From Cytophagales bacterium (GTDB taxonomy: Bacteria; Bacteroidota; Bacteroidia; Cytophagales; Cyclobacteriaceae): 40,569 nucleotides of DNA. The notes beneath the pieces are model-generated. The model searched no databases and was not told the origin of the DNA. It worked only from the letters and a program-made list of their open reading frames with translations. A program made the translations under genes and the position numbers. Below, one piece after another: positions 17,920 through 25,809 of this stretch (within the stretch, counting starts at the first letter, position 1; the number at the start of each line of letters is the position of its first letter). The stretch spans positions 1-40,569 of the forward strand of contig JAKSDQ010000088.1 in assembly GCA_022360015.1 (NCBI GenBank), in the 5' to 3' direction.

Positions 17920-20900
17920 TTAAACTCCTAGTTTTAAGCCTATCAATATCATTTTGGTTTGTGGGATAGCACCAACATCTACTCCCTGTGCAATATTTTT
18001 TGTTCGTTCAGAACCCGCGATGAGCGAGTTCACCTCGGGATCAAAACCGTAGTAATCGGTGAAGGTGATAAGGTTTTGACCTGTTACATAGACCCTTGCA
18101 GCAGAAAGTTTCATGCGAGTCATCCAGGCTTCAGGTAATTGGTAAGACAGGGTTACGTTCTTTATCCGTACATAGGATGCATCTAAAACGAAGCGACTAG
18201 ACCGCACATTATTCAACCCTGCCCCGGCAGGTGTAGTTACACGGGGAACATTGGTGACATCGCCGGGCCCACGCCAACGCTGAAGGAGAAGAACATCCTG
18301 GTTAAAACCGGAACCGATAAAAGTTGTGGAACTATTCAGATTTTGACTATAATTTTGGTGCCCCTGCACAAACTGCACAAAAACATCCAGTTGCAAACCT
18401 TTGTAGGAAAACGTATTGGTGAAGCCGCCAAAGTAATCCGGTTGATTGTTGCCAAGAATCGTGAAGTCATCCCTGCCTGAAGAGATTTGGCCGTTCCTGT
18501 CCACATCCAGGTACCGAGCATTACCGGTTTCAGGGTCTACTCCTAAAAATTTGTAGCCATAGTAGGTATTCAAGGGTTGTCCCGGAATAATATAACTCAT
18601 GAAACCTGCAAAAATGGGGCTATCATCCAGCAAACGAATAACTTTGTTGCGGATAAAGGAAAGATTGAGTCGTGTATTCCATTTGAAGGCACGATCAATA
18701 TTAATGGTGCTGATACCTAATTCCAAACCCTTGTTCTCAACATCGCCAATGTTATCGACCAATTCAGTAAAACCACTGGTGGACTGGACTGGCCTGGTAA
18801 ACAGCAAATCTTTTGTTTTAGATAGAAACAGGTCCGTAGTGAGTGAAATACGGTTTTTAAAGAAGCCCAGTTCGAGTCCAAGATTGTAGGTGCCTGTTTC
18901 CTCCCACCTTAAATTGTCGTTGGCAATACGGGTTTTTGAAATACCGGTACGGTCCAGGTAAGGAGCGTTGGCTTCCCAGGCGGAGATGTAGTCAAAATCG
19001 CCGATCTGGTCATTGCCTGTAATACCATAGCTGAATCTTAGCTTACCAAAGGAAAGTATGGAATTATCTTGAAAAAACGCTTCTTCACTAAAATTCCATC
19101 CCGCGGAAGCGGCCCAGAAGGTCCCGTGCTGATTGTTGGGGCCAAAGCGTGAAGAACCATCCCGGCGTAAGGTAAAGCTGGCCAGGTATTTTTCCCGATA
19201 AGAATAGCTAATGCGTCCAAACAACGAGTTAAAACCATATCCGGTTTTAGTTGAACTAACACTGGCAGGGACAGCAGCAGAGGATAAATAAGTTAAGTTG
19301 TCGGAAGGAAAGCCCGTTCCTGATTGGGCACTTCTAACTTCAGTTCGTTCGAGATAAGTCACACCCAGCAGCCCTTGTAGTATATGGTCTTCCCCTATAA
19401 TAGGGGTAATTTCCAGCGTAGGTTCAATAGCATAGGTTCCAATGTCCCGGGTACCGTAAAACCCAATTCCGTCAGGAGCACCCTGTCTGGTTAGAGGTGT
19501 ATAAAAATGATCTTCCCGTAAATAGTTCAAGTCGTATGAAAAATTGGAAAGGAATGTAAGCCAGGGTAATAGATTAAAATTAACAAATGCATTCGCTATA
19601 ATTTTATCCGTCCTGTTTTCTACACGGGAATGGTTTGGGGCAATCAGCGGATTATCAATGTTAATGGGACTGGGAGTCAGATTACCATTTTCATCCCTTA
19701 CAGGAACATTAGGAGGAATTAATAGAGCTTGCCGCAACGGATTAAAAATCAAATTGTTTGGCGTAACAAATTCATCGGCAATGCGGCTGGCTGAGAGATT
19801 AATCCCGAAACTAGCTTTGTCGGTTGGGGCGTGGGAAAGATTAACCCTTGCTGTACCCCGGCGCAACCGGTTAGCAATCAAAATACCTTCCTCATCTCTG
19901 TAGCTTGTACTGACGTAAAACTTAGTCTTGTCAGTACCACCGCTCATGTTGAATTGATACTCTGATATAGTGGAAGTACGTAATACCTGGTCCAACCAAT
20001 CTGTATCTGTTGTGCTGTTAGCAGTCTCCAGTTCTTCGGGAATGGGTAAGTTATCGTTTGTATACGCTTCACGCCTTAGGGTAAGAAACTCTTCAGTATT
20101 TAATAGTTCTACGCGGTTAGTTTCCTGAGCCCATCCCCTAAAAACATTCAAATTATACTTCGTTTTACCCTCAGCGCCTTTCTTGGTTGTAATGAGCACC
20201 ACACCATTAGCCGCCCTCGAACCATAAATCGCTGTGGCTGCTGCATCTTTTAGTACCTGGATAGACTCTATGTCATCAGGATTCAGGCCGGCCAAGGTGT
20301 TTCTACCTTCCCGATTTAGCAATACACCGGGTGTGGCGCCCAAACTCTGAGTAATGTTACCTTGCAACAGGGGTACCCCATCCACTACATATAGCGGTTC
20401 GTTTCCCGCAACGATAGAACGCTGCCCTCTTATACGCACTGTAACCGCAGCGCCGGGTGTACCGGAACTATTTGTAATCTGTACACCAGGTATCTGCCCT
20501 TGAAGGGCCTGATCGAAGGAAACCACAGGCAGATTTTCAATCTGCTTACTGTTTACACTGGCAATGGAACTAGTGAGCTCCTTCTTGTTAGCAGTACCAT
20601 AACCAATAACCACCACATCCTGCAAGGTGGTAACATTAGGGTAAAGCACCATATCAATCGTTGCACTTGAGCCTATAGCTACTTCCTCTGGATTGTAACC
20701 CACATAGGAAAACACCAGAGTGGTGGCCTCATCTGAAACCAGTAGTGTATAATTTCCATCGACATCTGTTACCGTGCCCATGTTAGTACCTTTTACCATA
20801 ATACTAGCGCCAGGCAGGGGTTGGCCATTTTCATCGGTGACTTTTCCGGAGATTTCACGGTCAAGGTCAAGCTCTTCAACGACAGGCAGCTTCGACCCGG

Positions 20901-21258
20901 AGGGGATTCTCGAAACGGAAATAACATCATTAAGCCGTAAAAAATTCAGTTTTTTTTCTTTGGAAAGAAAAATCAATATCTCTTTTAAAGATTTATTATG
21001 GGCTTTCAGTGAAATGTTGCCCAGGTTGGCAACCTCCGAATCTTTGTAAGAGAAATCAAATTGCGTGTTTTGCTCGAGGTCTGATAGCACCTGCTTCAGA
21101 CCGGCATTTTTCCAGTTAACGGAAAGATAGATATTTTCGGTGCCCTGCGCGCTGGTGTCATGGGCCAGCAACATGATGCAGCTCAGGCACTGTATCAGGA
21201 GAACAAGTAGGGTATACCTGGACACAATCCAAATTATTTTTAATAAATTTGTTGGCAT
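17920..21258 (-). CDS. SusC-family TonB-dependent transporter with STN domain, locus 2
   Basis: 1112 residues: signal region to ~38, STN domain ~42-115 (IYLSVNWKNAGLKQVL), carboxypeptidase-regulatory domain ~134-212 (ISGKVTDENGQPLPGAS), plug ~216-365, barrel ending LIGLKLGV. From SKQIENLPVVSF to DGVPLLQ (64 residues of the plug) it is identical to the SusC of locus 1, and it stays very close throughout the barrel, yet the first ~130 residues are clearly diverged. It should import the locus 2 substrate with the SusD at 16572-17909 and signal through its own FecR (21395-22453). The fecR-susC gap is 136 bp and holds a terminator on the opposite strand. Confidence 0.95.
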   Translation of the reverse strand: MPTNLLKIIWIVSRYTLLVLLIQCLSCIMLLAHDTSAQGTENIYLSVNWKNAGLKQVLSDLEQNTQFDFSYKDSEVANLGNISLKAHNKSLKEILIFLSKEKKLNFLRLNDVISVSRIPSGSKLPVVEELDLDREISGKVTDENGQPLPGASIMVKGTNMGTVTDVDGNYTLLVSDEATTLVFSYVGYNPEEVAIGSSATIDMVLYPNVTTLQDVVVIGYGTANKKELTSSIASVNSKQIENLPVVSFDQALQGQIPGVQITNSSGTPGAAVTVRIRGQRSIVAGNEPLYVVDGVPLLQGNITQSLGATPGVLLNREGRNTLAGLNPDDIESIQVLKDAAATAIYGSRAANGVVLITTKKGAEGKTKYNLNVFRGWAQETNRVELLNTEEFLTLRREAYTNDNLPIPEELETANSTTDTDWLDQVLRTSTISEYQFNMSGGTDKTKFYVSTSYRDEEGILIANRLRRGTARVNLSHAPTDKASFGINLSASRIADEFVTPNNLIFNPLRQALLIPPNVPVRDENGNLTPSPINIDNPLIAPNHSRVENRTDKIIANAFVNFNLLPWLTFLSNFSYDLNYLREDHFYTPLTRQGAPDGIGFYGTRDIGTYAIEPTLEITPIIGEDHILQGLLGVTYLERTEVRSAQSGTGFPSDNLTYLSSAAVPASVSSTKTGYGFNSLFGRISYSYREKYLASFTLRRDGSSRFGPNNQHGTFWAASAGWNFSEEAFFQDNSILSFGKLRFSYGITGNDQIGDFDYISAWEANAPYLDRTGISKTRIANDNLRWEETGTYNLGLELGFFKNRISLTTDLFLSKTKDLLFTRPVQSTSGFTELVDNIGDVENKGLELGISTINIDRAFKWNTRLNLSFIRNKVIRLLDDSPIFAGFMSYIIPGQPLNTYYGYKFLGVDPETGNARYLDVDRNGQISSGRDDFTILGNNQPDYFGGFTNTFSYKGLQLDVFVQFVQGHQNYSQNLNSSTTFIGSGFNQDVLLLQRWRGPGDVTNVPRVTTPAGAGLNNVRSSRFVLDASYVRIKNVTLSYQLPEAWMTRMKLSAARVYVTGQNLITFTDYYGFDPEVNSLIAGSERTKNIAQGVDVGAIPQTKMILIGLKLGV

Positions 21259-21362
21259 AATTTGTACTTAATTTTTTGATTTTATCGGTTAAAAAAGGTA
21301 GTGCATCCTCCCCGCTTTCTAATGGTGTGTGGTAATGCGATTAGAAATGGGGAGTTTTTTTT
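21258..21362 (+). ncRNA. Putative cis-antisense RNA in the fecR-susC gap, locus 2
   Basis: A perfect TAnnTTTG -7 box (TAAATTTG, 21244-21251) faces the plus strand and a strong intrinsic terminator ends at 21362. An RNA from about 21258 would be ~105 nt, matching the size predicted in locus 1, and would cover the whole susC leader up to its start codon. No -33 TTTG was found at the expected distance. The -7 box is not in a position homologous to that of locus 1. Start and existence are inferred; the terminator is directly visible. Confidence 0.4.
21308..21362 (+). terminator. Intrinsic terminator antisense to locus 2 operon
   Basis: CTCCCC-gc-TTTCTAAT (21308-21323) pairs with ATTAGAAA-t-GGGGAG (21340-21354) around a 16-nt loop, followed at once by eight T residues (21355-21362). 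It is a textbook Rho-independent terminator for plus-strand RNA. On the coding strand an A run precedes the stem, so it is not a normal attenuator of the fecR-susC transcript. Confidence 0.75.
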
Positions 21363-21394
21363 AGCTTGTATCAAAAATGGGTTTCATGGTAATT

Positions 21395-22453
21395 TTATTT
21401 CATATCATTTTTAGGGATTAATTGAACATTTTTTCCGTCTATACGATAGTCAAAAGCATTTTGAAACTTCAGCGCCCGGAGCACCACAGTCAATGGCTCA
21501 TTGTGAAAGGAGCCGGAATGGGTCTGGGACACATCAATGCCCTGGTCAATCTGAAAGCGCACATCATACCATCTTTCCAGCTCTTTTAAGATCAAATCCA
21601 GCCGCTTTTCCCGATAAACCAGTTTCCATTCCTTCCAGCCAAAAACATATCCGTCTTCCAATTCCCTTTGTAATGCCTGCTTATTGCTGATATTTAAGAG
21701 GCTTTCCTGGGATTTAACCAGTGTATGTTCAAAAGCCACCGGCGAATCGGTTGTACTCCTTACCCGCACTTTTCCTTCCAGCACCGCAACACTTATCCGG
21801 TCATCATCGCCATAAGCTTTGACGTTAAATGCTGTGCCCAAAACCTGGGTTTCTATAAGACCGCTGATCACTTTAAAAGGCCGGGTAGCATCCTTTTTGA
21901 CTTCAAAAAAAGCCTCGCCCCGTAGTTGTACCCTTCGGACTGTGTCGTCAAACTTTTCGGGGAAAGTAATGGTGGATCCGGAATTTAAAACCGCTTTCGT
22001 GCCATCATCCAATATGAAGGTTAATTTAGCACCGGGAGGACAATGCTTTGTTACCATGACCTCAGCCACGATCTGGTCGTTTTTTTTGTCAGAAAATGGG
22101 TTGACCACCAGGTAAGTAATAGTTAAAGCCATAAAAAGCATGGCAGCTACCTTTAGCCATTGCCTGTTTGACTGCCACCATGACTTTTCATGATGGCTAA
22201 ACGCAAGTTTTCTTTTATCAGCCAGCAGCTTTTCAAACCGGCTGGTATACTCAGTACCGGTTAATTGAGGGTCGTGTTTGTAACGAATGTTGGTAACAAT
22301 TTGCCTGGCCAATAAAATTTGTTCCCTTTTGTCCGGATGGCCGGTCATAAAATTCTCCCAGAATTTATTGGAATACTTGTTTGGCTGCAGCACCCATTTT
22401 ACAAAGTACTCATCTTCAACAAAATCCCATTCATTAAAATCCTCGTATTTCAC
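21395..22453 (-). CDS. FecR-family anti-sigma factor, locus 2
   Basis: 352 residues from a GTG start (no in-frame ATG lies before it). The cytoplasmic part (~1-95) is followed by a membrane helix at ~98-116 (WLKVAAMLFMALTITYLVV) and a periplasmic FecR domain (LDDGTKAVLNSGSTITFPEKF, VQLRGEAFFEVKKDATRPF, ETQVLGTAFNVKAYG) and a C-terminal STN-contacting domain (VYREKRLDLILKELERWYDV, ending QLIPKNDMK). It is distant from the locus 1 FecR outside the core motifs. It should bind the sigma factor at 22899-23567, from which it is separated by an unusually long 445-bp gap full of hairpins. Confidence 0.93.
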   Translation of the reverse strand: MKYEDFNEWDFVEDEYFVKWVLQPNKYSNKFWENFMTGHPDKREQILLARQIVTNIRYKHDPQLTGTEYTSRFEKLLADKRKLAFSHHEKSWWQSNRQWLKVAAMLFMALTITYLVVNPFSDKKNDQIVAEVMVTKHCPPGAKLTFILDDGTKAVLNSGSTITFPEKFDDTVRRVQLRGEAFFEVKKDATRPFKVISGLIETQVLGTAFNVKAYGDDDRISVAVLEGKVRVRSTTDSPVAFEHTLVKSQESLLNISNKQALQRELEDGYVFGWKEWKLVYREKRLDLILKELERWYDVRFQIDQGIDVSQTHSGSFHNEPLTVVLRALKFQNAFDYRIDGKNVQLIPKNDMK

Positions 22454-22650
22454 TGAAGTCTTTTTTTGTTCGCTTCTTTACATAATGAGGTATGGGATTT
22501 TTAAAGTACCCCATTGGAGGCTGAAAATTTTTTAAAAATTCTTTTCTTGCGTAGATCTGGGTGTATTCTAAGACTAATGCGAATAAATAAGTGCGATTTT
22601 CTTCAGCAACTGAGAGCAATTGACAATGGGCAGTTGACAATTATCAAATA

Positions 22651-22671
22651 GCGCAAGCGTCACGCTTGTGC
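22651..22671. repeat. Short palindrome in the sigma-fecR gap
   Basis: GCGCAAGCGT, one base, then ACGCTTGTGC: ten paired positions with a single G-T. Just before it the motif TTGACAAT occurs twice (about 22618-22642). Similar GCGCAAGCG-type palindromes are scattered between genes in many Bacteroidota; a related AGACGCTTGCGCC occurs at 30474-30485. It is probably a dispersed repeat, not a site specific to this operon. Confidence 0.45.
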
Positions 22672-22777
22672 CATGTCTTAGGGTTTTATAATCTGGCGCT
22701 TTATATAGGGTTGTCCGATAAGTGTCATCTTTCGGCTTTTAAGCAGATTTTATTTGCTTTGGCGATTGGGGCCTCCC

Positions 22778-22818
22778 CATTTTGACCGGGGGTCAAAATG
22801 TCCCTCCTGAAGGAGGGA
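22778..22818. repeat. Two back-to-back hairpins in the sigma-fecR gap
   Basis: CATTTTGACC (22778-22787) pairs with GGTCAAAATG (22791-22800) around GGG. Directly adjoining, TCCCTCC (22801-22807) pairs with GGAGGGA (22812-22818) around TGAA. Both stems are perfect. Neither is followed by a T run in either direction, so they look more like a dispersed repeat or an mRNA-processing structure than a terminator. The remainder of the 22454-22898 gap shows no gene. Confidence 0.5.
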
Positions 22819-22898
22819 TTAATATTTCCTCTTTATGGCCTTATTCCTGGCTTCGGTGCGGTTACGTGAAGGTATAGGCCTTCGCTGCTGGCTGACTC

Positions 22899-23567
22899 TC
22901 AAATGCGGACGAGGAAGATATATAATGGTAAAAGGCTGATGGTGGTGGACTTGACGAGGGCCCTCAGGGCTTTGATGCCGCGGGAGATGAGTTTGGAGAC
23001 GGCTTTTTTGTTTTGTAGTCCCATCACTTCGGCGCTTTCCTGGTGGGTAAGGCCGTCGTAGTAGTAGTTCAGGATGGCCTGCCTTTGTTTAGCTGAAATC
23101 TGGTTGACGGCAGTATTGAGCCGGTGGATGATTTCTTTTTGTTTTTCGGTCTCTATCATAGAGGCCTGGGGGCTGATTTCGATGGAGAAATTTGGCTCAT
23201 TCTCGGCAGTACCCGTGAGTGTTAAGCGGTTTTTTTTCAACTGGTTGATGATTTCCCGGTACAGGGCCTTAAACAGGTATGACTTCAAGGATTTGATATT
23301 GTTTAAATCATTGCCAGACTTGAGCAGGGACATAAATACCTCATGAATACAGTCCAGCACCAGGTCGCGGTCGTGAGTGAACTGGCTGCCAAACCGGAAT
23401 AAATGCTGGACATATTTACCGTACACCTGGCCCAAAACCCGTTCGTCTCCCTTTTGCAGGCCATGTACAATTTCCTGATGAGAAAGCTGAGCTTTTTGAA
23501 CCTTTTCCACATTGACCGGCCCTTGGTGGGCCGGGAAGTTTCTATCAGGAATTGAACGTTTTGTCAT
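22899..23567 (-). CDS. ECF RNA polymerase sigma factor, locus 2
   Basis: ATG at 23567 is chosen; the longer frame would need TTG at 23585. 222 residues, longer than usual at the N-terminus (~40 residues of unclear role before region 2). Region 2 is near 45-115 (RDLVLDCIHEVFMSLLKSG) and region 4 near 150-205 (QISAKQRQAILNYYYDGLTH, ESAEVMGLQNKKAVSKLIS). The C-terminus is hydrophobic (TTISLLPLYIFLVRI). It is clearly different from the locus 1 sigma factor, so the two transporter loci should answer to separate signals. Its target is likely its own locus. Confidence 0.92.
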   Translation of the reverse strand: MTKRSIPDRNFPAHQGPVNVEKVQKAQLSHQEIVHGLQKGDERVLGQVYGKYVQHLFRFGSQFTHDRDLVLDCIHEVFMSLLKSGNDLNNIKSLKSYLFKALYREIINQLKKNRLTLTGTAENEPNFSIEISPQASMIETEKQKEIIHRLNTAVNQISAKQRQAILNYYYDGLTHQESAEVMGLQNKKAVSKLISRGIKALRALVKSTTISLLPLYIFLVRI

Positions 23568-23702
23568 TATTACAGCAATAAACAACCGGCATGATACGAT
23601 AAATTCATCAGAATGTAAAATTATTTGATCAAACCGGCACGGCCTAATTATCGCAATGATTAAAAAATGAAGGGAATATTATGTTTTTATGTTACCTTTA
23701 AC

Positions 23703-24089
23703 TCAACTATCCATCCCCTGATCTGAACTCTTCGGTTTCGTTTTGTATTTCGCAGGCGGCTCATTAATTACGTGTGGAAGCTTTGATTCAAAAAAGTTTA
23801 TCCCAACCCTGTCAATGTGTTCTTTTAATTCCTGATGCTCTAACTCATCATAGTAAACTACATCAACATAGTAAGGTATAGGCAGTTCTTCATTAAAATA
23901 ACCCTGAATATTGATAGCGGTGAGGTCATTACACCGCTTTCCTTTTATCGCCAAATCAATATCACTGCCTCTTTTATAGTTGCCTTTTGCCCTGCTCCCA
24001 AATATTAACACCTCTTCAACTTCGGGATATTTTGAAAACGCATTTACCAGCAGGTTATAGCTTTTTTCTGAGATGCCAAATGGATTCAT
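23703..24089 (-). CDS. MNT-type nucleotidyltransferase (antitoxin of HEPN/MNT pair)
   Basis: 128 residues. The minimal nucleotidyltransferase motif GSx10DxD is intact: GS at 31-32 (GSRAKGNYKRG) and D43/D45 (SDIDLAIKG). In the characterised HEPN/MNT systems the enzyme adds AMP to a tyrosine of the HEPN toxin and so silences it. Its ATG overlaps the stop of the HEPN gene by four bases (ATGA), a typical coupled pair with the toxin gene first. The C-terminal ~25 residues are polar and probably disordered. Confidence 0.88.
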   Translation of the reverse strand: MNPFGISEKSYNLLVNAFSKYPEVEEVLIFGSRAKGNYKRGSDIDLAIKGKRCNDLTAINIQGYFNEELPIPYYVDVVYYDELEHQELKEHIDRVGINFFESKLPHVINEPPAKYKTKPKSSDQGMDS

Positions 24090-24484
24090 AATTCTTTTTT
24101 CAGTGTTTGGCAGGTATCATACAGTTCATCAAAATATTGCTCCACAATGAGTTTGTGTGCGAGTTCTGCATTTTTTTTATTGTATGTATGGCTCATTAAA
24201 TTTCGCTTTTGCAGCATATCTATCCACGCATCTCCGTCTTTAATTATTCCATATTTAAAACCTTCTTTAATTACATCACGTGGAAACTTCACTTCTATCT
24301 CCTTTTCCTGAAGATAGTCTTTAACAGTTTTCCAACCCAACTCAAAAGTGAATTCATAAGTTTGAACAACACCTGCTTTTTCCAAATCAGAAAGACTGTT
24401 TTTTGCTACAGCTTCCTGTAAATGTGAAACTGCTTTTTCATAATTTTGGAATCGCTGCTTCCATCTTACATCCAGGTTACTCAT
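24086..24484 (-). CDS. HEPN-domain protein (HI0074 family, nucleotidyltransferase substrate-binding; putative toxin RNase)
   Basis: 132 residues, all-helical, of the nucleotidyltransferase substrate-binding family (WKQRFQNYEKAVSHLQEA, FTFELGWKTVKDYLQ, DMLQKRNLMSHTYNKK). The HEPN active motif Rx4HxY is present: R94, H99 and Y101. The tyrosine is the position modified by the partner enzyme in known pairs. It is likely a ribonuclease toxin held in check by the MNT protein encoded directly downstream. The pair may serve plasmid-like maintenance or phage defence; which one cannot be told here. Confidence 0.88.
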   Translation of the reverse strand: MSNLDVRWKQRFQNYEKAVSHLQEAVAKNSLSDLEKAGVVQTYEFTFELGWKTVKDYLQEKEIEVKFPRDVIKEGFKYGIIKDGDAWIDMLQKRNLMSHTYNKKNAELAHKLIVEQYFDELYDTCQTLKKEL

Positions 24485-24634
24485 AGCGTTTATACAGTTC
24501 TTGCTAATAATTTCTTATACTAATCTAAAGGATTTTTAATTGAATTAAAATGATTGTTATCTAACTTGATGTACACTATTCAGTGGTTTGCCAATTACTA
24601 GCCTATGATCGAAACATAATATCATCCATTTCTT

Positions 24635-24853
24635 TTATTTACCCTTTATCGATACAATCAAGTCCGGTAAATCCACCTCCAAGACTTCGGCAATTTTGTA
24701 AAACATGTCTGTTTTTGGTTGACTTTCATTATTAACCCATCTTGACACAGTTGCCTCAGTAACTCCTAAATTCCTGGCTAAGTCAATATTCCTCATATTC
24801 TTCTCCGCAAGAATTACCCGGATACGGTTAAAAGGTTTATTTGAATGCACCAT
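24635..24853 (-). CDS. Small XRE-family helix-turn-helix regulator
   Basis: 72 residues, essentially one lambda-repressor-like DNA-binding domain: NMRNIDLARNLGVTEATVSR forms the helix-turn-helix, followed by WVNNESQPKTDMFYKIAEVL. There is no second domain for ligand or dimer contacts. It is transcribed away from the ORF at 25032, across a 178-bp very AT-rich region with palindromes that could be its operators. It may control itself and the divergent small ORFs. Whether it also regulates the HEPN/MNT pair 150 bp downstream on the same strand is open. Confidence 0.88.
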   Translation of the reverse strand: MVHSNKPFNRIRVILAEKNMRNIDLARNLGVTEATVSRWVNNESQPKTDMFYKIAEVLEVDLPDLIVSIKGK

Positions 24854-25031
24854 ATTATAAAGCTATAATATATATATGTTAAACAACAATTTATTACTGT
24901 ATTATTTTAATAAAATAATGAATAACTATAAGAGTTTATAAAAAATTATAAACAAGAATTGCTATTTACTATAATTATTTATACTTTTATATTTATAAAT
25001 AAATATATTATTATAAAGAAAGTAGACCAAG
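24854..25031. promoter_or_regulatory. Very AT-rich divergent promoter region with palindromes
   Basis: 178 bp almost without G or C, between the XRE gene (minus) and the ORF at 25032 (plus). It holds GTTTATAA-aaaa-TTATAAAC (24934-24953, perfect 8-bp arms) and the perfect 12-bp palindrome TATTTATAAATA (24990-25001). These are candidate operators for the adjacent XRE protein. The base composition differs sharply from the flanking genes. Confidence 0.5.
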
Positions 25032-25259
25032 ATGAAAGAATCTCAACAATACAAATCGCAACTCACCAAACTGTTGCAGCAAATTGACAGGGATCTGGAA
25101 TTATACAACCACAGGTTGACTCACCTTCCCACCGGTGAAAAGTCAGCGCTTGAAAGGGAAATTGTTGGATTGGAAGCTTTGAAAGCAGGCATTTCTGGCA
25201 TTGTTTACAATAAAACCAACATTTCCAACACCACCAAAAGATCTAAAATTGGCGAGTGA
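25032..25259 (+). CDS. Small hypothetical coiled-coil protein, possibly the first part of a split gene
   Basis: 75 residues, not recognised. The sequence is helical and charged (KSQLTKLLQQIDRDLELYNH, LEREIVGLEALKAGISG), consistent with a coiled coil. It ends at TGA (25257-25259). The same frame then stays open through 15 codons into the ATG of the next ORF (25305), so a single nonsense codon divides what may once have been one ~164-residue protein. It is divergent from the XRE regulator. Confidence 0.5.
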   Translation: MKESQQYKSQLTKLLQQIDRDLELYNHRLTHLPTGEKSALEREIVGLEALKAGISGIVYNKTNISNTTKRSKIGE

Positions 25260-25304
25260 CCACTAGTTTCAATCGCGGAAAAGATTGAAAAAACGCAATC
25301 TCAA

Positions 25305-25526
25305 ATGGATAACGTTGTGAGGGATTCCATTTTACCGCTCAACGAATCGTTCATCGATGACTTTAGCAGATTTATCGGCAATGCATTGACCAACCAAAAG
25401 TTTATCGAAAAAACAGCGCCGGAAACCCTTTGGTGTTGTTGCCATGATCTTATGACTATTAAAGATTATATGCAACTAGCTATCTTAAAAGGGGAATATC
25501 AAAGGAATCAAATCAATGAAGGCTAA
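25305..25526 (+). CDS. Small hypothetical protein, possibly the second part of a split gene
   Basis: 73 residues, not recognised. Visible features are a helical start (MDNVVRDSILPLNESFIDDF), an unusual CCC triplet (LWCCCHDLMTIKDYMQ) and a polar tail. It is in the same frame as the ORF at 25032, separated by one TGA; the bridging codons read as an amphipathic helix (SIAEKIEKTQSQ), which supports an original continuous gene. Translation could restart at the ATG used here. Downstream to 25710 there is only a 34-codon ORF (25568-25672) that I do not trust. Confidence 0.45.
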   Translation: MDNVVRDSILPLNESFIDDFSRFIGNALTNQKFIEKTAPETLWCCCHDLMTIKDYMQLAILKGEYQRNQINEG

Positions 25527-25710
25527 AAATCAGGGAAAGCTATTTACCCCAGTGATCTTTATCTGGAATGACTAACCAAAAATTTGTGCCAGGGCCCGAC
25601 CGGTTGATTCAGGATGTTTTGCAAATGGCCACCAATACCTTTATACAACCCGTGTCAGTTCCCTGGGCTTAATGGTAAAGCTTTCTCATGATCTTAAATA
25701 TTTCATTGAC

Positions 25711-25809
25711 TTAAGTGGTTATAAAAAACATGCATATTGAAGCCAGGATGATAAAATACATCAGGCCGGCTATGAAATAGCCCGTTTTACTTTGCTTACG
25801 TTTTCCCAT
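25711..25809 (-). CDS. Possible 32-residue membrane peptide
   Basis: ATG at 25807-25809, stop TAA at 25711-25713. The peptide begins MGKRKQSKTG and continues as one apolar helix (YFIAGLMYFIILASICMFFI), the positive-inside layout of a real single-span protein. It overlaps the 3' end of the FMN-binding gene by 40 bases in another frame on the same strand. It may be a translationally coupled small subunit, or an original C-terminal helix shifted out of frame, since the neighbouring gene shows other signs of frame damage. Confidence 0.35.
   Translation of the reverse strand: MGKRKQSKTGYFIAGLMYFIILASICMFFITT

Noticed and set aside
25568-25672. 34-codon plus-strand ORF
   Set aside because: Too short, no membrane or other clear feature, no evidence of coding beyond an open frame.
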